A stretch of 34,310 nucleotides of DNA from Burkholderiaceae bacterium. Its GTDB lineage: Bacteria > Pseudomonadota > Gammaproteobacteria > Burkholderiales > Burkholderiaceae. A program made the translations under genes and the position numbers. This document shows positions 30,914-34,310 of this stretch, piece by piece (within the stretch, counting starts at the first letter, position 1; each line of letters starts with the position of its first letter). The stretch lies in NCBI GenBank assembly GCA_947472645.1, contig CANJBQ010000033.1, positions 1 to 34,310 of the forward strand, given 5' to 3'. The notes below the pieces were generated by a model, which was not told the origin of the DNA, searched no databases, and worked only from the letters and a program-made list of their open reading frames with translations.

Positions 30914-30941
30914 TTGTATTTCCGTGTATTTGCATGATAAT
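30914..30941 (+). promoter_or_regulatory. Candidate mla operon promoter
   Basis: TTGTAT (30914-30919), 16 bases, GATAAT (30936-30941) in the 46-base gap after the cyclase gene. Initiation would fall at about 30948, which is the first base of the mlaF ATG, and no SD is visible in front of it. This suggests a leaderless mRNA, unless mlaF is read from upstream or starts elsewhere. Confidence 0.45.
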
Positions 30942-30947
30942 TAGAGC

Positions 30948-31778
30948 ATGCAAACTTCCGCCAGTAATGACATTGCGGTATTAGAGAATGTCACTTTTTC
31001 ATATGCCCATCAGGAAAGAAATATTCTTGAAGGATTGAACCTGCGTTTTCGACGTGGCAAATTAACGGCAGTGATGGGCGGTTCTGGCTGTGGTAAAACG
31101 ACCGTTTTGCGATTGTTAGGCGGTCAAGTTGTAGCCAATTCGGGCAAGGTCATTTTTGATGGCGACGAGATTGGTCAATTAGATCATGCCGGATTAATTC
31201 GTGTACGACGCAAAATGGGAATGTTGTTTCAGTTTGGCGCCTTGTTTACTGATATGAGTGTTTTTGATAATGTAGCTTTTCCACTCAGAGAACACACTAC
31301 GCTAGATGAAGCAATGATTACGGATCTCGTGATGTTAAAACTCAATGCAGTTGGTTTGCGTAATGCAAGAGATTTAATGCCCTCGCAAATTTCAGGTGGC
31401 ATGGCTAGACGAGTTGCATTTGCGAGAGCTGTGGCTCTTGATCCGCCACTGATTATGTATGATGAGCCTTTCGCAGGGCTAGACCCAATTGCTCTGGGCG
31501 TTACAGCACGGTTAATCAAAGACATGAATGTTGCCTTAGGTGCGACAGGTATTTTAGTCACGCATGATGTACCTGAAACGTTTGAGATTGCGGATTATGT
31601 ATATTTTATTGCGAGTGGTAAGGTTGCCGCTGAAGGGACTCCTGAAGATTTAAAAAACTCCACAGATGCTTTTGTTAGACAGTTTATTGACGCTCAACCT
31701 GATGGGCCCGTACCCTTTCATTATCCGGGTAAATCGTTGATTGAAGATTTTGGATTCAGTGGGCCTAGCAATGATTAA
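30948..31778 (+). CDS. mlaF: Phospholipid-transport ABC ATPase MlaF
   Basis: A 276-residue ABC ATPase that powers the MlaFEDB complex, moving phospholipids between the inner membrane and the periplasmic carrier MlaC. Walker A is GGSGCGKT (44-51), the signature is SGGMARR (149-155), Walker B is LIMYDEPFAGLDP with D172-E173. VRRKMGMLFQFGALFTDMSV is the Q-loop region characteristic of the Mla/Ttg2A subfamily. It overlaps mlaE by eight bases. No mlaB-like STAS gene is visible between mlaD and mlaC; it may lie beyond the window. Confidence 0.95.
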   Translation: MQTSASNDIAVLENVTFSYAHQERNILEGLNLRFRRGKLTAVMGGSGCGKTTVLRLLGGQVVANSGKVIFDGDEIGQLDHAGLIRVRRKMGMLFQFGALFTDMSVFDNVAFPLREHTTLDEAMITDLVMLKLNAVGLRNARDLMPSQISGGMARRVAFARAVALDPPLIMYDEPFAGLDPIALGVTARLIKDMNVALGATGILVTHDVPETFEIADYVYFIASGKVAAEGTPEDLKNSTDAFVRQFIDAQPDGPVPFHYPGKSLIEDFGFSGPSND

Positions 31779-32562
31779 TATGATGACGCAGCGTATTTCG
31801 AGACTTGGCAAGTTTGTCATCACCAATTTAGTCGGTATTGGTCATGCGACCCGCATGTTTGGATCGATTATTCGTCGGTCGACGGGACTATTAAAACGCT
31901 TTCGACTCGTCAGCGATCAAGTATTTTTCCTAGGTAACTACTCGTTCGTCATTATTGCCGTGTCGGGTTTATTTGTGGGTTTTGTATTGGGCTTACAAGG
32001 CTATTACACACTCAACCGCTATGGGTCTGAACAAGCGCTGGGACTGCTGGTCGCCTTATCGCTTACGAGAGAGTTAGGGCCTGTTGTTACTGCCTTATTA
32101 TTTGCTGGACGCGCGGGAACCTCACTTACCGCTGAAATTGGTCTTATGAAGGCGGGAGAGCAGCTCTCCGCTATGGAGATGATGGCCGTTGATCCGATTG
32201 CCCGGGTGATAGCTCCCCGGTTTTGGGCGGGTGTTATTGCCATGCCCATTTTGGCGGCAATTTTTAGTGCCGTCGGTATTATTGGCGGTTACATGGTTGG
32301 TGTTCCACTCATAGGCATTGATTCGGGCGCTTTTTGGTCACAAATGCAAGGCGGCGTTGATGTCTTAAATGATGTTGGTAATGGGGTGGTTAAAAGTATT
32401 GTTTTTGGGATTGCTGTGACTTTTATTGCGGTATATCAAGGATATGAGAGTAAAGCCACACCGGAGGGCGTATCTCTAGCAACCACGAGAACTGTTGTCA
32501 TCTCATCTTTAGCGGTTCTGGCTTTAGACTTTTTATTAACAGCTGTCATGTTTTCAACATAA
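31771..32562 (+). CDS. mlaE: Phospholipid-transport permease MlaE
   Basis: A 263-residue inner-membrane permease of the MlaE/Ttg2B family. LVALSLTRELGPVVTALLFA, AGTSLTAEIGLMKAGEQLSA, MEMMAVDP and ATTRTVVISSLAVLALDFLL are family signatures, and several hydrophobic helices are evident. Start is uncertain: I use ATG 31771, which overlaps the mlaF stop by eight bases; ATG 31780 or 31783 are possible, and an in-frame TTG at 31741 would only add ten residues inside mlaF. Length fits the ~260-residue family. Confidence 0.95.
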   Translation: MINMMTQRISRLGKFVITNLVGIGHATRMFGSIIRRSTGLLKRFRLVSDQVFFLGNYSFVIIAVSGLFVGFVLGLQGYYTLNRYGSEQALGLLVALSLTRELGPVVTALLFAGRAGTSLTAEIGLMKAGEQLSAMEMMAVDPIARVIAPRFWAGVIAMPILAAIFSAVGIIGGYMVGVPLIGIDSGAFWSQMQGGVDVLNDVGNGVVKSIVFGIAVTFIAVYQGYESKATPEGVSLATTRTVVISSLAVLALDFLLTAVMFST

Positions 32563-32589
32563 GATAGTCTTCATCAAAGTGATCAATAT

Positions 32590-33066
32590 ATGAAAAAAAA
32601 TTCTTTAGATTTTTGGGTGGGTTTATTCGTTGTTACCGGATTTGTGGCACTTTTATTTCTTGCCTTGAAGGCCGGCAATATGAGCTCGTTTAGCTTTGCT
32701 AAAAATTACAGTGTTTCTGCAAAATTTGATAATATTGGTGGCCTAAAACCAAGAGCTCCTGTGAAAAGTGCCGGAGTGGTTGTGGGAAGAGTCGCCAATA
32801 TTGAATTTGATGACAAAACCTATCAAGCAACTGTGACGCTCAACTTGGAAGAAAGTTACCATTTTCCAAAAGACTCCTCAGCCAAAATTTTGACGTCGGG
32901 ATTATTGGGTGAGCAGTATATCGGTATTGAAGCGGGTGGTGACGAGCAACTATTGGTGCAAGGAAGCAAAATTACGCAAACCCAATCTGCTATTGTTTTA
33001 GAGAGTTTAATTAGTCAATTTTTATATAACAAAGCAGCAGATGCTGGTAAAGAAACAGAAAAATAA
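32590..33066 (+). CDS. mlaD: MCE-domain substrate-binding protein MlaD
   Basis: A 158-residue protein with one N-terminal helix (about 8-26) and a single MCE domain (about 37-115, YSVSAKFDNIGGLKPRAPVK onward). MlaD forms a hexameric ring on the MlaFEB complex and passes lipid to MlaC. LTSGLLGEQYIGIEAGGDEQ and the C-terminal helix VLESLISQFLY are typical. Its stop overlaps the mlaA start by one base (TAATG). Confidence 0.95.
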   Translation: MKKNSLDFWVGLFVVTGFVALLFLALKAGNMSSFSFAKNYSVSAKFDNIGGLKPRAPVKSAGVVVGRVANIEFDDKTYQATVTLNLEESYHFPKDSSAKILTSGLLGEQYIGIEAGGDEQLLVQGSKITQTQSAIVLESLISQFLYNKAADAGKETEK

Positions 33067-33851
33067 TGCGGAGTGACTTAATTCCATGGAAAAAATATTC
33101 TCGATGGATAATGTTGTGCGTAGTGACATGTCTTTTTGTTGGTTGTGCCTCAATACCTGAAGGGCAACAAGCATCTAAAAAAGATCCTTGGGAAAAGGTT
33201 AATCGTAGTGTCTTTTCTTTCAATGAAGGACTTGATAAATACCTTTTAATACCAATTACAAAGACCTATGAATTCATCTTGCCAGAATTTGTTCGTAACC
33301 GGTTTTCAAATATTTTTTCTAATATTGGCGATATTTACAACTCAGTTCATCAATTACTTCAAGGTAAACCAAAGGTTGCGATTGAAGACTTTTCGCGCTT
33401 TATTGTAAATACTACCTTTGGTATTGGGGGTATTTTTGATGTCGCGTCGGGAGCTGGATTAGAAAAGCACCAAGAAGATTTTGGACAAACGTTCGCCGTT
33501 TGGGGGGCAAGTGATGGGCCATATATGGTCCTGCCGCTTCTTGGTCCCAGTAATGTGCGTGATACTTTTGGTTGGGTATTTGACCTTGAGACGGATATTT
33601 TATTAAGTTATGTTTCTGATATTCCTACCAGAAACACGATTACTGGGGTGCGTGTCATCGATCAGCGCTCGAAATACCTTAGTGCAAGTAACCTTTTAGA
33701 GACTGCGGCATTTGATAAATACTCATTTGTTAGAGATGCCTATATTCAACGTCGAAGAGATCGTATCTATGATGGAAATCCTCCGATGATTGAAGAGGAA
33801 GAAGACCTACCCCCTGCAGTACTCGAAAAAGAGGAAAACCGCATCCGTTAA
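33066..33851 (+). CDS. mlaA: Outer-membrane lipoprotein MlaA (VacJ)
   Basis: A 261-residue lipoprotein. The signal peptide ends in LFVGC, so C27 is the lipidation site. The body DPWEKVNRSVFSFNEGLDKY, then FSNIGDIYNSVHQLLQGK, GIGGIFDVASGAGLEKHQED and WGASDGPYMVLPLLGPSNVRD, is MlaA. It forms a donut in the outer membrane with porins and removes misplaced outer-leaflet phospholipid. In E. coli it is encoded elsewhere; here it lies inside the mla operon between mlaD and mlaC. The tail is acidic. Confidence 0.96.
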   Translation: MRSDLIPWKKYSRWIMLCVVTCLFVGCASIPEGQQASKKDPWEKVNRSVFSFNEGLDKYLLIPITKTYEFILPEFVRNRFSNIFSNIGDIYNSVHQLLQGKPKVAIEDFSRFIVNTTFGIGGIFDVASGAGLEKHQEDFGQTFAVWGASDGPYMVLPLLGPSNVRDTFGWVFDLETDILLSYVSDIPTRNTITGVRVIDQRSKYLSASNLLETAAFDKYSFVRDAYIQRRRDRIYDGNPPMIEEEEDLPPAVLEKEENRIR

Positions 33852-33903
33852 GCTACATCATCTAAAAAGATCTAAAATAGGAGGTCTTATAAAAGGATTA
33901 GTA

Positions 33904-34310
33904 ATGAATAGTTTGGTTGATACAAAGCAGGCGTTGATAATTCGTATTCGTTATTTGATACTTGCTATGATGCTCGCGGCAAGTTTGATAGTTAGTCACA
34001 CCTCCTTTGCGCAGGCAATTGACGCCACTCCGGATGGTTTAGTAAAGACCATGGTGAGTGATGTGATGAATGCCATCAAAGGCGATAAAGAAATTCAGTC
34101 TGGCAATATCTCAAAAGTCATCGATTTAGTCGAAACGAAAATTGTTCCCTATACAGATTTTCGTAAAACAACGCAGCTTGCGGTGGGGAAAAATTGGAGT
34201 CGCGCCACCCCTGAGCAACAAAATAAAATTACGGTTGAATTTAAAACACTTTTGATGAGAACCTATGCTGGAGCACTGACACAAGTTCGAGATCAAACGG
34301 TTACTTATAG
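33904..34310 (+). CDS. mlaC: Periplasmic phospholipid carrier MlaC, N-terminal part
   Basis: The gene runs off the window after 135 complete codons. Translation begins MNSLVDTKQALIIRIRYLIL and has a signal peptide ending near SFAQA. IVPYTDFRKTTQLAVGKNW, TPEQQNKITVEFKTLLMRTY and AGALTQ match the MlaC/Ttg2D family, which shuttles phospholipid between MlaA and MlaFED. SD AGGA precedes the ATG; a second AGGAGG lies 24 bases upstream. The family is about 200 residues, so roughly 70 residues are missing. Confidence 0.93.
   Translation, partial: MNSLVDTKQALIIRIRYLILAMMLAASLIVSHTSFAQAIDATPDGLVKTMVSDVMNAIKGDKEIQSGNISKVIDLVETKIVPYTDFRKTTQLAVGKNWSRATPEQQNKITVEFKTLLMRTYAGALTQVRDQTVTY

Overview
The window is a chromosomal segment from a low-GC betaproteobacterium. 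The closest fit I recognise is a Burkholderiales organism of the Polynucleobacter type (freshwater, compact, AT-rich genome). The assignment rests on the S10-spc-alpha ribosomal order running into cutA-dsbD, engB-hemB, cytochrome c4, lysA-lptM/cyaY, aroK-aroB-dgt next to a secretin gene, mrcA, gltBD and mlaFEDAC, all with very short spacers. It is made from recall of gene order, not from a database search. No rRNA, tRNA, CRISPR array, prophage or intact insertion sequence was seen. No gene-free stretch exceeds about 200 bases.

Region 1 (1-9709) is the translation and transcription super-operon on the plus strand: the end of rplP, then rpmC and rpsQ; after a 202-base promoter and leader region, rplN, rplX, rplE, rpsN, rpsH, rplF, rplR, rpsE, rpmD, rplO, secY, infA and rpmJ; then rpsM, rpsK, rpsD, rpoA and rplQ, closed by a strong intrinsic terminator. 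The two non-coding gaps (704-905 and 7529-7624) hold clear inverted repeats that look regulatory.

Region 2 (9710-17225) holds cutA-dsbD (overlapping), the convergent engB-hemB pair, a diheme cytochrome c4, a shared bidirectional terminator, lysA and lptM on the minus strand, and cyaY divergent from lptM.

Region 3 (16092-20534, minus strand) is a tightly overlapped operon: a single-TM coiled-coil protein at the pilP position, a short PilQ/HofQ-type secretin broken by one in-frame amber codon, then aroK, aroB and dgt. pilM, pilN and pilO, expected between the secretin region and the divergent mrcA gene, are absent, so this looks like a shrunken type IV pilus locus.

Region 4 (20535-29963, plus strand) carries mrcA (PBP1A), an IS200/REP-associated Y1-transposase relative that has lost both its HUH motif and its catalytic tyrosine, a roughly 105-bp imperfect palindrome with GGGGACAGAGT arms that appears to supply the -35 box of the following promoter, and gltB-gltD (glutamate synthase).

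Region 5 (30092-34310) has a cyclase/kynurenine-formamidase-family hydrolase and the start of the Mla phospholipid-transport operon, mlaF-mlaE-mlaD-mlaA-mlaC (mlaC cut by the window edge).

The best leads for something undescribed are the catalytically dead transposase with its adjacent palindrome fused to the gltB promoter, and the secretin plus membrane-protein pair left at the pil locus.
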